Shown here in pieces: positions 36,568 to 50,370 of a stretch of DNA of 64,000 bases. Below the pieces are notes generated by a model. The model did no database searches. It was not told the origin of the DNA and saw only the letters and a program-made list of their open reading frames with translations. The translations under genes and the position numbers were made by a program. How positions within the stretch are numbered: position 1 is the stretch's first letter; the number at the start of each line of letters is the position of its first letter. Origin of the DNA: Urechis unicinctus (lineage: Eukaryota; Annelida; Polychaeta; Xenopneusta; Urechidae); assembly GCA_034190875.2 (NCBI GenBank), contig CM067343.1, positions 17,198,102 through 17,262,101 on the forward strand, in the 5' to 3' direction.

Positions 36568-38029
36568 GTATGATATTAGCTTGGGTTTTCGTGAAAGAAA
36601 TATCTCCTCGTGCATCATCTCTGTATGTTTGTTATATACATATCACTCACCGCATGAAGCCCAAAAATACAATTCAAACATATATGATACACATATAGAC
36701 AAACCGGTTTGAACAATATCGTTTTACTAGTCTATGCGGTCTGCGCGTATGCATTTTCAATCATAACAAGAGTGCTGACAACAGGGCACATCAATCAAAG
36801 CCTTTTTAATGGTAATTATTTTTTTTTCCATGGCAATAAACAATTCAGTTAATAGTAGTTATACCAAACATCTGCCGATGGAGCCGACGGATATTCTCTA
36901 GTACAATTTTACTGGGAAATATTGAGTACTTATTGTGACTGATGAGTACACACCCTCACTTCTTCATTATATATTCGCTGCTGTGACCTGTATATACATA
37001 ACTAATTTAGAACCGTTATTATGACAAGTCACAATTAAAAATGAATTTGGACATATGTCATTTTTGACAATATTCTTTGAATAAAGCTGTAATACATTCA
37101 TTCAATTGATTACAGCTTTTTAAGACGGTAAGTGTCTACTTAGGCAATAAAAGTTGGGTTCCATGTTATATTTCCTACACGTATTATCAACAGCTAGTTC
37201 AACCGATAATTTTCTTTAACTAATATTATTTGTGCAACATGAATATAGCCACTTTAGATGTGAGTTGCTCACTAAAACGAAACTATTTGGCGCTATGTAT
37301 AATATGGTATGTTTGCTGTTATGACGAATACTTGAAGATGGTAGATATCGAGCAGATGCAGTTTTTCTATATAATACATGCTGTTTAAAGATTGGTAATG
37401 GTACACGATAATAGCCACAAACAAATTGACATTTCCGCAGGCTTATATTAACATGAAAGCAAGTTGTGTAAATCTTCTATGAAGTTGGAGACGAAAGAAG
37501 AATATTAAGCAGATTAATAACCATTATGGTGAAAACATGCGCATCGCCATAAAATGCAGCTGCAAATGAATTCATCTGATTGCTATATTTTCATTATTAT
37601 CAATATTGGTTGAGATGCCTTACGATAAACATCCCTGTGTTCCATGGAATTTTTTCTTACTCTAGGTAAGCGTCACAAACCTATGGTGAAACAGTTGCCT
37701 CGTGCAGCAATGTAACACATGAGTTAAATGCATCTTTACTGGCCGTATTGCTAGCTGCATCCCAGAACTGCCCCATTATTTACTGATGCTAGGAATCACT
37801 CTGGCTTACTGGCACGTATAAATGATTTCACTGCAAATACAATGCAACTAAATGCTGTGAGGTTTTACAATGCTCGATGAAGATAATGAGTCAGGTCCGC
37901 ATGGCGTGAGATGACAAGGGGTTAACGAGTTTGGTGGTACGTGTCTGTATGTGTGACTTTAGCGGTCGTTTATGTTTAACTTTCAATATATCGCATCAAA
38001 CAAATGTTTGTTAAACAATACCAAGTCTG
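36568..38029. other. Unrecognised stretch
   Basis: No gene was seen. It contains the perfect inverted repeat listed at 37083-37119. Confidence 0.4.
37083..37119. other. Perfect 11-bp inverted repeat
   Basis: AAAGCTGTAAT (37083-37093) and ATTACAGCTTT (37109-37119) are exact complements around a 15-base loop. There is no T-run or coding context that would make it a known regulatory element. Confidence 0.85.
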
Positions 38030-38570
38030 CAAAATCATCGTTAATGTAATATTGATACATGTACAACATGGTGTCTGCTGTTGATAATGTTTGACGCAAA
38101 GATTAATAATATTGAAGGTTACAATATATGTATCATCATAATGTTTTCTTAACCGTTAGGCATTGACGCGTTCCCATCGGATAGGTCGTCACCATTGTAG
38201 ATCGACATAATTAAAAAATAAAACGGGGCAATATCGATGAAAATATTGAGATAATATCAATGTTTATGTTTAATGTTAAACATTAAGGTGTGCAAATTTA
38301 GACCAAATTATATGTATGAATGAAGTAGGGGTTGGCCAATGGTTCACATATTTTTGTAAAATATTTAGTCCATGTTAGCCAAACGGCGGTTCGTTTCAGT
38401 GGATTTGATAAAAGCAATTGTCGAACGGAATACAGAGGGACAATGTAATTTACATCCGCGAGAAATCATAAACAGTTGCTTTTCCTCAATGGGTTTGGCA
38501 TTATTGAAGAAATGTACGGATGGTTATTATCTCTTGCCCGTTAAAAGTCAGAATCGTGTTTAACAATATA
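38030..38570. repeat. Dispersed repeat shared with 49330-49970
   Basis: Matching blocks are GGTTACAATATATGTATC, GACGCGTTCCCATCGGAT against TACGCGTTCCCATCGGAT, TTTAGTCCATGTTAGCCAAA against TTTAGTCCATACTGGCCAAA, and TTACATCCGCGAGAAATCAT against TTACATCCGCGGGAAATCAT. The 49-kb copy lies in the 2-kb segment that is extra in duplication D2. Confidence 0.75.
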
Positions 38571-39177
38571 TGTTGATGTCCAACTGACATGCTGTTCATC
38601 AACAGAGAATGTGCGAAATCTCGCGATAAACTCACCCACGAGTTGGATCAAGATAAACCGTTCATCGAGCAATATATTGTCATGACAGATTCACCATATA
38701 ACTATTTCTAGCAGTAGAGAGCTGTTGAGCATATCAACATCCATTAGTCTATAAGCATTGCGCCCTCGATTGCAGTTAACTGCATATAGGAGGGCGCTCA
38801 ATCTTCCACTAACCATGCACTGATGTTATTCATATCAGTCAACATGATTTACAAACAACCCTCTTATCACGTCCTTGCCACCGGCCAATCATCGTCACAC
38901 TAAGGGGAACGATCCGATGGGAATGTACCAATCTCATTTAAGTATGCACGAATAACTGGATTCAACCACGTTTGAAAGGGATTCATCCTTCTTGTTCCTT
39001 TTATCAAAAGTCCATCAGGGGAGCATTGGATAAACAGCTCGGTAGTTATTCAAACGTTATCTCGAACCGTAGGGAAATATCCAAAAGACCAAAGCCATAG
39101 TATAACACATTCCCTCCGCATGATTGCTTTTGGTCTAAATATGCCCAAGGGCCATTTCTTGTTTACATGAGCACCGA
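38571..39177. other. Unrecognised stretch
   Basis: No supported feature. Confidence 0.4.
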
Positions 39178-39274
39178 AACACACATACACGCACACACAC
39201 ACAAACATATATACACAGAGACTAAGACACACGCACACACATACACACATACTTATATATATATATAGATATAA

Positions 39275-39371
<97 letters not shown>
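39178..39371. repeat. CA-rich tract and (TA)n array
   Basis: An irregular CACACA tract (39178-39250) passes into a TA array (39254-39371). This is the same order as at 44639-45110 and 51195-52010. Confidence 0.9.
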
Positions 39372-41179
39372 GAATGGGCGATAAGCTTAGAATATTTTCC
39401 ATAAGTGGATAATCTTATCTATCATATTCCCCAAGCCTCTTCAGTGGATCGACGAACTTTTTATCTGACTTCGTCTAAGCAGCATGATTTAAAATAGCAA
39501 ACATTGGTATATCAGAGTACTCGTATAATTGCAATCATGGAAATGTCCAATCCGGTCAATGAACTGTCTTGGCACCCATTAGCCACCAGACTGAATGCTG
39601 TCATTACCTGAAATGATTTGATAATCATGCGAGATGCTACAAGAATTGTCCATCAATTTTGCTGTACTTATCCCTGTATTGCGTGTCTTAGAATGACGTT
39701 CGCAAAGGGTTTGTAATTATATGATCAATAAAAAAAACACACATTTGGGGGCTTCAGCTGTATTCTTTCATGGCAAAAACAATCACGCGTGGACGGCTTT
39801 ATTTAAAAAGCTTTCTTCTACAACAACATGACTATCTTTAGAAACACCGACTGCGAAAGCATAATACTCAGACTTGAACAAAGTAAATGATGGTGTGCCT
39901 AGAGCAGAATGTGTCTAATAAAAGCAACGGTAACCCGGATGTCGCTCCTTCGTGAAAACGCTGAAAACATGAACTTCAGACGCAAGCCAAAGCTATATGG
40001 CTCGCATGACTACATTTAAATCAGCTTCACGTTTAGACTGGTGATTGTTTAACATTATATCACCATAAATATCCAAGCTCTAAAGGACATAAATCAAATT
40101 TGGTGAATGATTCGGGATATTTTAGGAGGTTTTCTACATACAGCTGCACGTGTTGGTATCAATGTGACTTGACTCTGGGATGTAACTTGCAGAAAAATCA
40201 CAAAAGCAGTAAGAAAATATTATCTCATGGATCGAGTAATATTGATCACGTCCATTAATTGAACACTAACAGTATTTTCGGCACAGTACAAATAATCATC
40301 AAATTTTGCATACTGTTTGCTGCGAAAACCAGTACAAACGCAAACTATCCGGCACTGCGTGTACAAATGAGAATGCCAAGCTGTTGAAGCACGACGGTTT
40401 ACTTAGGTCCATCATAAATAGTTAGCTAATCAACTAAATCATAGTAATTCAAAGTGCTTATAATGATCATGCATGATTTAGGGGTTATTATGCACTAGTA
40501 GATGTACATTATTGCCAGCTCCGTTCATTCAGACAACGAGATCAATGTTGATCTTTCGGCAATATTTGTCGCAACATATATTTTACCACCCTGCGTTGCT
40601 TATTCATATAGTTCAACTGCAAAAGATGTACCTAGCGTGAACTTGCATCAAACCATAATCTTTATCATGCCAGGCATGTCCCAATAATGATTTTGAAATA
40701 TCTGGCGCATTTAGATGAAATATCACATATGATCGTTCAACTGCAACTGTTTTAAGAATCGACATATTTATGCCTCACTGATTGAAATGATTTACGGTTA
40801 AAAAAATCAATAGAGGAGGAAATAAATATCGATATTGCATGACGTCCAAACGTGCGGCTGGTGAAAGTGGTTGATGGGTTAATGTAGCATATACATACAA
40901 GGGTGTTGTGAGAGTTGCTTGATAACTACTGTATTCCAGCGTCGTTCCGCATTTGCATTCTTTTGTTCTGACCTTGGTCGATCACCCATTAGGGGCTATA
41001 CACATAGATGTAAGCCGCTTCGTATTCATTTATTTTCGGCAATTTTGATTTAGCTTCTAATAAATATCGTTGTGCAACAGCAGATTGACATATGTAGTTA
41101 AGAAGATATTGTGAGTATTGTGTTGTGTCGGCCACAATGCATGTGTTTTATCTTTCGTTGATCAAAGTAATATAATAAC
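39372..41179. other. Unrecognised stretch
   Basis: No frame with a family signature and no repeat partner was seen in the window. Confidence 0.4.
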
Positions 41180-42260
41180 ACATGCATACTAGTTGAGTGG
41201 AGCTTGCCGAGCAGTTGAAATGCCTTAAGGTTAATTAAAGCGCGATCACCCATAAGCGTAAATACACGTCCTGTCATAATAAACATAACACATTAAAATA
41301 GAAAGCTTTAAGCGAACCATAGCCTATCTAACGTGATCGACTTTGGGAAATTTGCGCTGAGCAGCTTGGTTGATGTAAAGACTGCATCAATATTCATCGA
41401 TCATCATGGGAACACCTTATATAGGTTAAATGCACAGAACTAACACCGTGCTCGTAGTTATTCTGTCCCAGAGCCATGCATATAGATTATAGCTATGCAA
41501 AGCCGATATCCCTTTCACGAAAGGTCTGTGTGCAGAAGAATACCCGATGTGGTAGGATGGTGGCAAACCATGTGTGCATGACAATTTCTTGGGGGTTGCA
41601 TGGTGGTAGGAAATAATGATAGTATCACTTGATCTTTCATACTGATATTGCCGTAATCTATCAATCGCATATCATAATGACAACTATTGTCCAGAGGACT
41701 CATTTTAAGAACCAGCTGTTTTTGCGATATGCTGTTTTTTGACCGTATTCGGAAAAGCAAGCAAGAGATAACATGAATAGAGCCGTGTATTTTCTGGTCG
41801 TGCTTTGATTAAAAAATATTATTGTAACTAGCCTAGTTTGAATTATTAAAGCGTGAAATTGTGCTATTGGCTGTAGACTTTTTATGAGAAAGCAAATTAA
41901 GCCTCATAGAGTTGAATTGTGCGATGGCGTTAGCATATATGTTGTTTAGTAATAGAAAGTTCAGAAAATTATTTAGTCGACAAATGTGAACAATGTCTCA
42001 CTCGCCTCGTTGACATACTAATTGTACGTCCTATAACATTGTTGCGCATTACCCTGATATTCGCTCGTAATTATCTGAAAAGACAGATCAGTGGCACGTT
42101 AAAAGCGATGTACGCTCTCGAATGTGGCAGAAATCAAGTGTTTGATTAATAAAGTAGGCCTTGTTCTACCACGCAATAATCTGCCGCTTGTGAAAACCCA
42201 CCAGGACCAAAACAGCAAAAGATACCATGACGAAACACAATAATTCAACATTTGCCTTCA
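41180..42260. repeat. Dispersed repeat E, copy 1
   Basis: This aligns with 60280-61362. Shared blocks include TAGCGTAAATACATGTCCTG-like (CATAAGCGTAAATACACGTC), CATAGCCTATCTAA, GAGCAGCTTGGTTGAT, AGAGCCGTGTATTTT and TTCCGCTTGTGAA-like (GCCGCTTGTGAAAACCCACC). A partial relative lies at 48740-49260. No coding signature was seen. Confidence 0.75.
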
Positions 42261-42595
42261 CAATTATCGTGGGTGTTCTTCCACCAACATATTATAATTG
42301 AGCGTGATTCAACCCGCAATTGTTTCGATTTTTGTTATCTTTGCGAGCTGGGCATAATTATATAAAGTTCAAGTATGCAGTTTGCGGGAGGTACATGACA
42401 TTAAATGGCAGCAATGGTGAGGACTACGATATTATTTTGGTTGAATAACAAAAGAATAACTAGACTGCTGTCCTGATTCAGTATCTGTTGGATTGTGCGT
42501 TCATGAGGGGCGAGGTGTGTGATGTTTTCATATGAAGTAGATGTACAATAACAGCATAAAAGCATTTAGAGCTTAGATGAAAATTGTTCTCTTTC
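42261..42595. other. Unrecognised spacer before D1
   Basis: No feature was recognised. Two blocks near 42476-42545 (TCAGTATCTGTTGGAT and TTTTCATATGAAGTAGA) resemble the sequence preceding u3 and u6 (45840-45900 and 52740-52800). Confidence 0.45.
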
Positions 42596-44810
42596 CCCGT
42601 TTTTTTAAGATCAATGAACATATATGAGTGATTGGCATGAATGTATTTGATATATGTCCGAATGTAGGATCAAATGCTACGCTGAACATTCACGAGGACA
42701 GCATTTACGTGACCAAGACTGAACAGAATATATCCAAATGGACCAACCTGAAGCGTGCGTCCAAGATGAAACTGTTTGCAGGCTTTACGCGCCTGTAACC
42801 CGTGTTGCGAATCCTTGTTGATACTACAAGCTAAACCGGAGCCTGCAAATAACAAATAGCAAAGGAACAATATGACACAACCTCATGCCAGGCCGACGTA
42901 CTTGGTTGTGTTTTCGCACTGAACTTGATGGAAATGTCAATCAGAGTAGATGTATCTTATCTGGAGAGTATTGCAACGGAAAAGTACGAATAATCTACCT
43001 GTTTAGGGATTTGTCGACAAGTATCAGAATCCGAAATTTTATTCGCTGTATCTCTTGCAATCAATGAAGTGAGTACAAAACTGCAGTGATGAGATCTCAT
43101 TGTGGAAGTGCAGTAATTATTCTTGCTGCGATATTGTTTATTCAGAGGAGGATCGCATGCCAATCAACCAACAGCCAGGGTATCTAACTTTATGTCACGT
43201 ACGAGCATTTCGTTAAAGCGTCTAAGTGATGCGTCTACGAGCTCCGCGCTATGGACACTGTGCGCTGACGAGTATGACGCATGTCGTTCCAATAGCTGAT
43301 GGAAGTGGTGGATCTCGGTAAACATAATGCTAAAATTATGTGTGCAACGAGATATGCAAGAAACAAAAACAGATAAAGGTTGTATTTAAACGTCAAGCCA
43401 CGACAATAAACTGTATCCATTTATTGAACCTTAAACCTTTAACAGCCGCTTTGACGCAAGAAACATTCTAACAAAATGCATTAAACATTAACAACAATGG
43501 GGTGTTAACCATTTCGTACCTATACGCTATTACATAACAACAACGATGCAGAACAGTTTTGGCCTGTTTTTGTTGCTTTGACCGCTTACTGACAATATCC
43601 TGGATAAACGACCATTGCCCGCAATGCTCCATATAATTGTGATGCTTTTACCGATATTTTTACCCAATTTTGCAAGTGTAAAAGAGGTACGTTTCCGTTA
43701 TCATTTCACATACCCGAATTATTCATCTTGACAAACATTGTCGTTTTCTGCTGTCTATTGGTTAGGGCATTTTATGATAATTTGACAGCACATCAATCAA
43801 TCAGCTCCAGACCGCCTTAGATGAAGGTGAATATGGTTATTTCATTTCAATGAATAAAGGTGTCATTCATTTCTACATACTGCAGGCGGATAATTTACTG
43901 ATGTCCGACTGTAGCCCAAAAAGGATCGTGCGTTAGCCCACATCCATGATTGCCGTCCGTATTCAAGATAGTTAGCTTTGACTCTGCTCATTGCATCAAT
44001 TGCGCAAACCTATTTCAACTAAAACATGTATCCAGACAATGAATCAGACATAAAAAACACGGTGAAACCATGAATTATAAGCAAATAATAAACGCATCGT
44101 AGTATGTCGTCGTTCTATGTATGGTAGTTCTAACTTTATTGAACACTCACGCAATCGGTTGAGGAGAGTTCGCAAATGTGTATAGTTTAATTTAACTATA
44201 CGAATGCACGGTTGAATTTCAAGACAACTTACATTTAATTGTATGCATAATTTTAGAAATACTTTGTGCTATTGATAGATTTTTTTTGTTCTTGCAAATT
44301 TGTCAGGCATCGTCTAAATAGCATTTCACATTATAAGGTTACCAATGATAAGTACTAATTAGTAAGTACGGTATAAACCGCAACATAGTCTGCTAACGTT
44401 GTGCTCTTAATATACGGCAGCTGTTCCAATACGCTTGTGCATAATAAATAAGTCAGACCTGAATTATGTATGGTGCTTCTGTTACGCTCCTAGGTCAACT
44501 GTGATAATAAGCTTAACCAACCAGCAGCATCGCAGAAATTATTCTTTATGGTAATAAACATTTGAATGCATTGGCGATCTCCGGCTGTTTGTAACTGGCA
44601 AATTAATGCATAGCGAAGTACTGTATTAAACACGCGCCAACACACACATGTACACACAGACGCACACACACACGCACACGCATACACTCACACTTAATTC
44701 ATTGCTTAGTACTGGATGAAACGCAAACCAACAGACACACAAGCACACACACACTTGTTCCATAGCAAAGTACTGAAACGCGCAGCAACCCACACCAACA
44801 CACACGCACT

Positions 44811-44890
<80 letters not shown>

Positions 44891-44918
44891 TATAGATATA
44901 TATCCATATATCATATAC

Positions 44919-44952
<34 letters not shown>

Positions 44953-45012
44953 GATATATATATATATATAGATATATTTATATATATATACATATATATA
45001 TATATATGTATT

Positions 45013-45054
<42 letters not shown>

Positions 45055-45062
45055 ATATAGAC

Positions 45063-45102
<40 letters not shown>

Positions 45103-47146
45103 ATATATATACAAGCAAATGTAATCATTTATATATATAAAAACATATGTTTACACAAGGATATGTGCATATATATATATATTTATATATAACCATACGA
45201 GACTGCCGTGTGACACATATGTGACGTGTGCATGCATACATTCATGAACAAGCTAATTCGATGGTGGCCAGTTTGCACTACATAACCGTTCTACGTGGCC
45301 AAGGCTCTGTTTCTCAATAGTCATTGGTGAAATCTTCTCAGTAAATGTCAGGTGCAAGATCTAGACCAAACACATGGAATCCTTTACTATTCGTTATACG
45401 ACACCCTCGAGAGGAATGGCCACGCGGGATGCACCATGCAGTTTTAATGTAAGCAGTCTTTGAAAAAACCTCATTACTGTTGCGATCAAATGTGTGACAT
45501 TGTGTGTGGATTGCGTATTAATTATGCAAGGTGCATTTCTATCGCACACTGATGCAAACATAGCAGCGCAAATCTCGTTGCAAAAAAAACAGATGGTTAA
45601 ATAACCATTCTAAGACACTATACCAGCTGGTTACCAATTACGCCCTTTCCAAAGATATGTTATTTCTAATACAGTAGGGCCGTAAGCGATGCAAAAATAG
45701 GTAGATAATGTCAATGCTCATGCTTTATATATATATAATGATGATAAAATAGAGACATAATTGTAAGATATATTGATAATGTAACACAAGTGGCTATATG
45801 ACGCTTATTTTGTGAATAGTTTTGCTGTTGTCATGATGCAGTATCTGTTGGATACATAATGCAGGGGTGTAATATTTTCATATGACGAAGACATACAATA
45901 ACTTCCCCATCATAACCGCCTTCAGAGTATTGGGGAAGAATCATTCAATGCCCCCGATGCGTCGATGAGTGACTGGCACGAATGCACTTGATACAAGAGC
46001 AAATGTCGGATCTAATGCAACGCAAAGCATCCGCGAGGATAGTATTTACATGATAAACAGGTCACATCTAGATGGACCCTATCTAAAACGTGGATCCATG
46101 TCAATATTTTCAGACTTAACGCCCCTGTAATGTGTTTTGCAGAGCCCCATTTCTTGCTTGTGCTTTCGAATATCAGCACCGCTACTAAATGACGGAACTT
46201 CCGGCCTTTACGGTGTGTTTAGTAAGGTTTTCGCATTGAACTAAATGGAAATATCAATCTGAGAAGGGTTCGTTGTATTTGGTGGGCAAAGCATAAAAAA
46301 GGAACGAAGTATCTATCCATGAGTCCAGGAGTTTGTGAATCGGGATATGTGCAACACGATTTTCTAATCAAGCACAGTACAATTCGCATGGAACATTGTT
46401 ACTACATTAGCAATGCACTTGTTGTTCATTGCCTTCATCATCTGTATGCAATGCTATGTCTGTGGTTAGGCTAAAAAGCATTTACCTATCTTTCCGCCAA
46501 TTTCAAGCTTTATGAGTATTTTTAAGTCATGATAAAAGTGTCACCTGCAAGTTTGTCGAGAGCGTACTCCATGTAAATAATGCGTGTCCAAACTAATTCA
46601 GCTCCAACCATCACATGTAACAATATAAATGGACCCTTTCTAACACGTAGATCCAGGTCCATTAGTGCAGGTTTTAAGCGCATATGATTCGTCTTGCAAA
46701 GCCCCCTTTCTTGTTGACGATGCATGCTGAACTAGAGCTTGCAAATACCCAGTAGCAAGGCAATGATATGGCAGGACCTCATGCTTTCATGTGTTTTCTC
46801 ACTAAACTTAGTAGAAATGTCGATCAGAGCAGGTGCTTGCTATCTGTAGGGTATAGCATAAGAAGGAGACGACGTATTTATTTGTGTTTTTAGTGAAAAT
46901 ATATTGGTTGGAATCGTCATATAAGCAGCACGACCTCGTTAGATGTGCTAATTCAGCACAGGACAATTTGCATTCCGTATCGTAAACACTTGAGCGATGC
47001 ACTTTTTTACTGTTGGCTGTCATTCTTGTTCGTGCAATCTATATGCAGTGCTATGAACATTGTTAGGAAATGGTGCATTTACATATTAATTCCCCTTTCG
47101 AAAGCGCTATAGAGCCTTGTTGTTAGTCACGTACCTTTAGTCGCAC
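42596..47146. repeat. Tandem duplication, unit D1
   Basis: This aligns with 47147-53968 and is nearly identical over long blocks (for example 42670-43030 against 47220-47580). It comprises repeat unit u2 (42596-43215), a non-coding middle, a CA/TA microsatellite (44639-45110), and units u3 (45955-46615) and u4 (46616-47146). The minus-strand frame of 66 codons at 42670-42870 is unchanged in D2, but so is all DNA around it. Confidence 0.9.
44639..45185. repeat. CA-rich tract and TA array in D1
   Basis: CACACA-rich sequence (44639-44812) is followed by TA repeats (44813-45110, with interruptions) and a short TA run at 45172-45184. The D2 equivalent is about twice as long. Confidence 0.9.
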
Positions 47147-48375
47147 CCGTTTCTTTAAGATTAATGAACATATATGAGTGATTGACATGAATGCATTTGA
47201 TATATGTCCAAATGTAGGATCAAATACTACGCTGAACATTCACGAGGACAGCATTTACGTGACCAAGACTGAACAGAATATATCCAAATGGACCAACCTG
47301 AAGCGTGCGTCCAAGATGAAACTGTTTGCAGGCTTTACGCGCCTGTAACCCGTGTTGCGAATCCTTGTTGATACTACAAGCTAAACCGGAGCCTGCAAAT
47401 AACAAATAGCAAAGGAACAATATGACACAACCTCATGCCAGGCCGACGTACTTGGTTGTGTTTTCGCACTGAACTTGATGGAAATGTCAATCAGAGTAGA
47501 TGTATCTTATCTGGAGAGTATTGCAACGGAAAAGTACGAATAATCTACCTGTTTAGGGATTTGTCGACAAGTATCAGAATCCGACATTTTATTTGCTGTA
47601 TCTCATGCAGTCAATGAAGTGAGTACAAAACTGCAGTGATGAGATCTCATTGTGGAAGTGCAGTAATTAGTCTTGCTGCGATGTTGTTTATTCAGAGGAG
47701 GATCGCATGCCAATCAACCAACAGCCAGGGTATCTAAGTCTATGTCACGTACGAGCATTTCGTTAAAGCGTCTAAGTGATGCGTCTACGAGCTCCGCGCT
47801 ATGGACACTGTGCGCTGACGAGTACGATGCATGTCGTTCCAATAGCTGATGGAAGTGGTGGATCTCGGTAAACATATTGCTAAAATTATGTGTGCAACGG
47901 GATATGCAAGAAACAAAAACAGATAAAGGTTGCATTTAAACGTCAAGCCACGAAAATAAACTGTATCCATTTATTGAACCTTAGAGCGCAATGTTTAACA
48001 GCTGCTTTGACGCAAGAAACATCCTAACAAAATGAATTAAACATTAACGACAATGGGGCGTTAACCATTTCGTACCTATACGCTATTACATAACAACAAC
48101 GATGCAGAACAGTTTTGGCATGTTTTTGTTGCTTTGACCGCTTACTGACAATATCCTGGATAAACGACCAATGCTCGCAATGCTCCATATAATTGTGATG
48201 CTTTTACCGATATTTTTACCCAATTTTGCAAGTGTAAAAGAGGTACGTTACCGTTATCATTTCACATACCCGAATTATTCATCTTGACAAACATTGTCGT
48301 TTTCTGCTGTCTATTGGTTAGGGCATTTTATGATAATTTGACAGCACATCAATTAATCAGCTCCAGACCGCCTAT

Positions 48376-50370
48376 GCATCAGGATTATGGAGAAAATATT
48401 TGGACGTTAATAAAGTTGCTCCGTTTCATCACGTTGTAAATGTGCACTTTTAAGATGAATTTAGTGATATACTACCTAGATGTAGCAATATATGTTTTTC
48501 GTGTTTTGCTGCGGTATGCCTTTCGTGACTGACGATGCAATGACGATGCAATGCGGTATTCTTTAAATGATGCTGGACAAAAAAACCTGCTTTTCCCATC
48601 TGTGATATTGCTTAGGTACAATTGTACAGAGACTTGCTTGAAACTCTCATCAATGCATATGTGTAGTTACACATTCTAATAAAAGCACAATAGGTTAGGT
48701 ATCCGCCGTGGTCTGATCACACTAATGTCTAATCAGTTTACTGAGGTATAAATCATGCCGATTCGAGTATTGTATCAGTTCCGAAGTTACTAATGTGTCG
48801 GTATATGTCGGTCTAATGATGCGATGGGGATCCAAGATTTATATAATGCCGTGCGTATTGCAATGCAATTAATGTGCTAATAGAATGCTGTGAGCTATGT
48901 GAAAATGTGGATCATGTCCGAGTGGAACGTCATGTATTCTAGATGCTTAATGCGCTTGCTGGCATAGGTCAAAAAAATGTTATAGGTTAATTAAAGAGCA
49001 AAAAAGAGCAGGTTAACTAACACGTCCTGCCATAGCAAATTTTATTTATTAAATTGCTAAACGTTAAAAGCTACATAGCCTGTTTAACTAAATACATAGT
49101 CAGCAACAAAATTATTTCGGGTATGTACGCTGCGCAGCTTGGTAATAGTTTCGCAATATATTGGTTGAACATTCCGAAAGAGTGCTTCCTGTTAAAATAT
49201 CTGGTGCAGTAGCCATGCATATAACATGCAGTTTATATATCTGTTACAATAGGCCGATGTTTCAGAATTGTTTTCATGACAAAGAAAACCATGTGAAAAT
49301 GAATAATTCCCAACCCTGTACCATCATCATTAATCTAATATTGTACAACATTACGCCTGCTGTTGATGATATTTGACGCTAAGATTAATAATATTTGCTA
49401 AACCTTATAATTTGATCGCTTTCAAGGTTACAATATATGTATCCCCATAATATTTTTTTTCACTGTAGGGCATTTACGCGTTCCCATCGGATTTGTCATT
49501 CCTGCTTTAGTTCGACTCTATTTAGGAAATAAAATGGGGCATTATCGACAAAACTATGCAGACAATTTCAATGTCTATGTTTTAATGCAAGACATAAAGA
49601 TGTCCACATTGAAACAGTATGGTTCAATATATGGATAATATTATATAATGGTGGGTAGATATATAAAGGTTTCCTTAGATGTGTTCATTCGTAATCATAC
49701 CATGTATTGTCACCACTGCACCAATGTGCTTGGTAATGGAGAGGCTGTGCTTTAAATGGCAGCTATGCTGAACAAGAATTCACAGATGAACATATTTAGT
49801 CCATACTGGCCAAACGGTGGTTCATGTATATAGATTTTATAACAGCAATCTTCGAACGGGATACAAATGTATTTTACATCCGCGGGAAATCATAACTGTT
49901 ACTTTTCCTTAAAGCCCAGCTGGTTATTATATCTTGCCAGTTAAAACCCAGAATCGCAATTAACAATATAATCCTGCTGTAGCTTTTAAATCCATACACA
50001 AATAACCAGACGCGGTACGGCAGTGATTGGATACAAAGTAAGTTAATTTCTTATGGAGAGTATCAGCCAATTTGAATGCACAGTAGTTGACAGCATGAAT
50101 GACAGCAATGCAATGGACATTTGGTTTCATTTAAGGCTGCCTAACGATATAGCCGAATACGTTTCGTCATCACAAATTATAGAGATAATATCAATATCTA
50201 AAAGGCTCTCACCTATAATAACCTGCTTCATACTGTATTTAAAGCAAACCAGCCTGAATTTTTTTTCCGAGGCGATATCATTACTTTAGAGGTAATAAAT
50301 TCTAATATTGCGATCTGTTGCTGAAATACAAATCGTTTCATTAAACAATCACATACATGTAATAGAAGCA
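48376..50370. repeat. 2.0-kb segment in D2 that is absent from D1
   Basis: D1 reads CCAGACCGCC directly into TTAGATGAAGG (near 43815). In D2 about 1995 bases separate the same two blocks. The segment is made of other dispersed repeats: 48740-49260 relates to E, and 49330-49970 to 38030-38570. There are no clear terminal repeats. A 78-codon ATG frame at 50053-50289 is unrecognised. Confidence 0.8.

Noticed and set aside
36943-36975. CTGATGAG as a possible hammerhead ribozyme core
   Set aside because: The required GAAA and the flanking stems are not present at the right places.
42670-42870. A 66-codon minus-strand frame, identical in D1 and D2 (47220-47420), with a signal-peptide-like start
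   Set aside because: All surrounding DNA is equally identical because the duplication is recent. The related units u1, u3 and u4 do not keep the frame.
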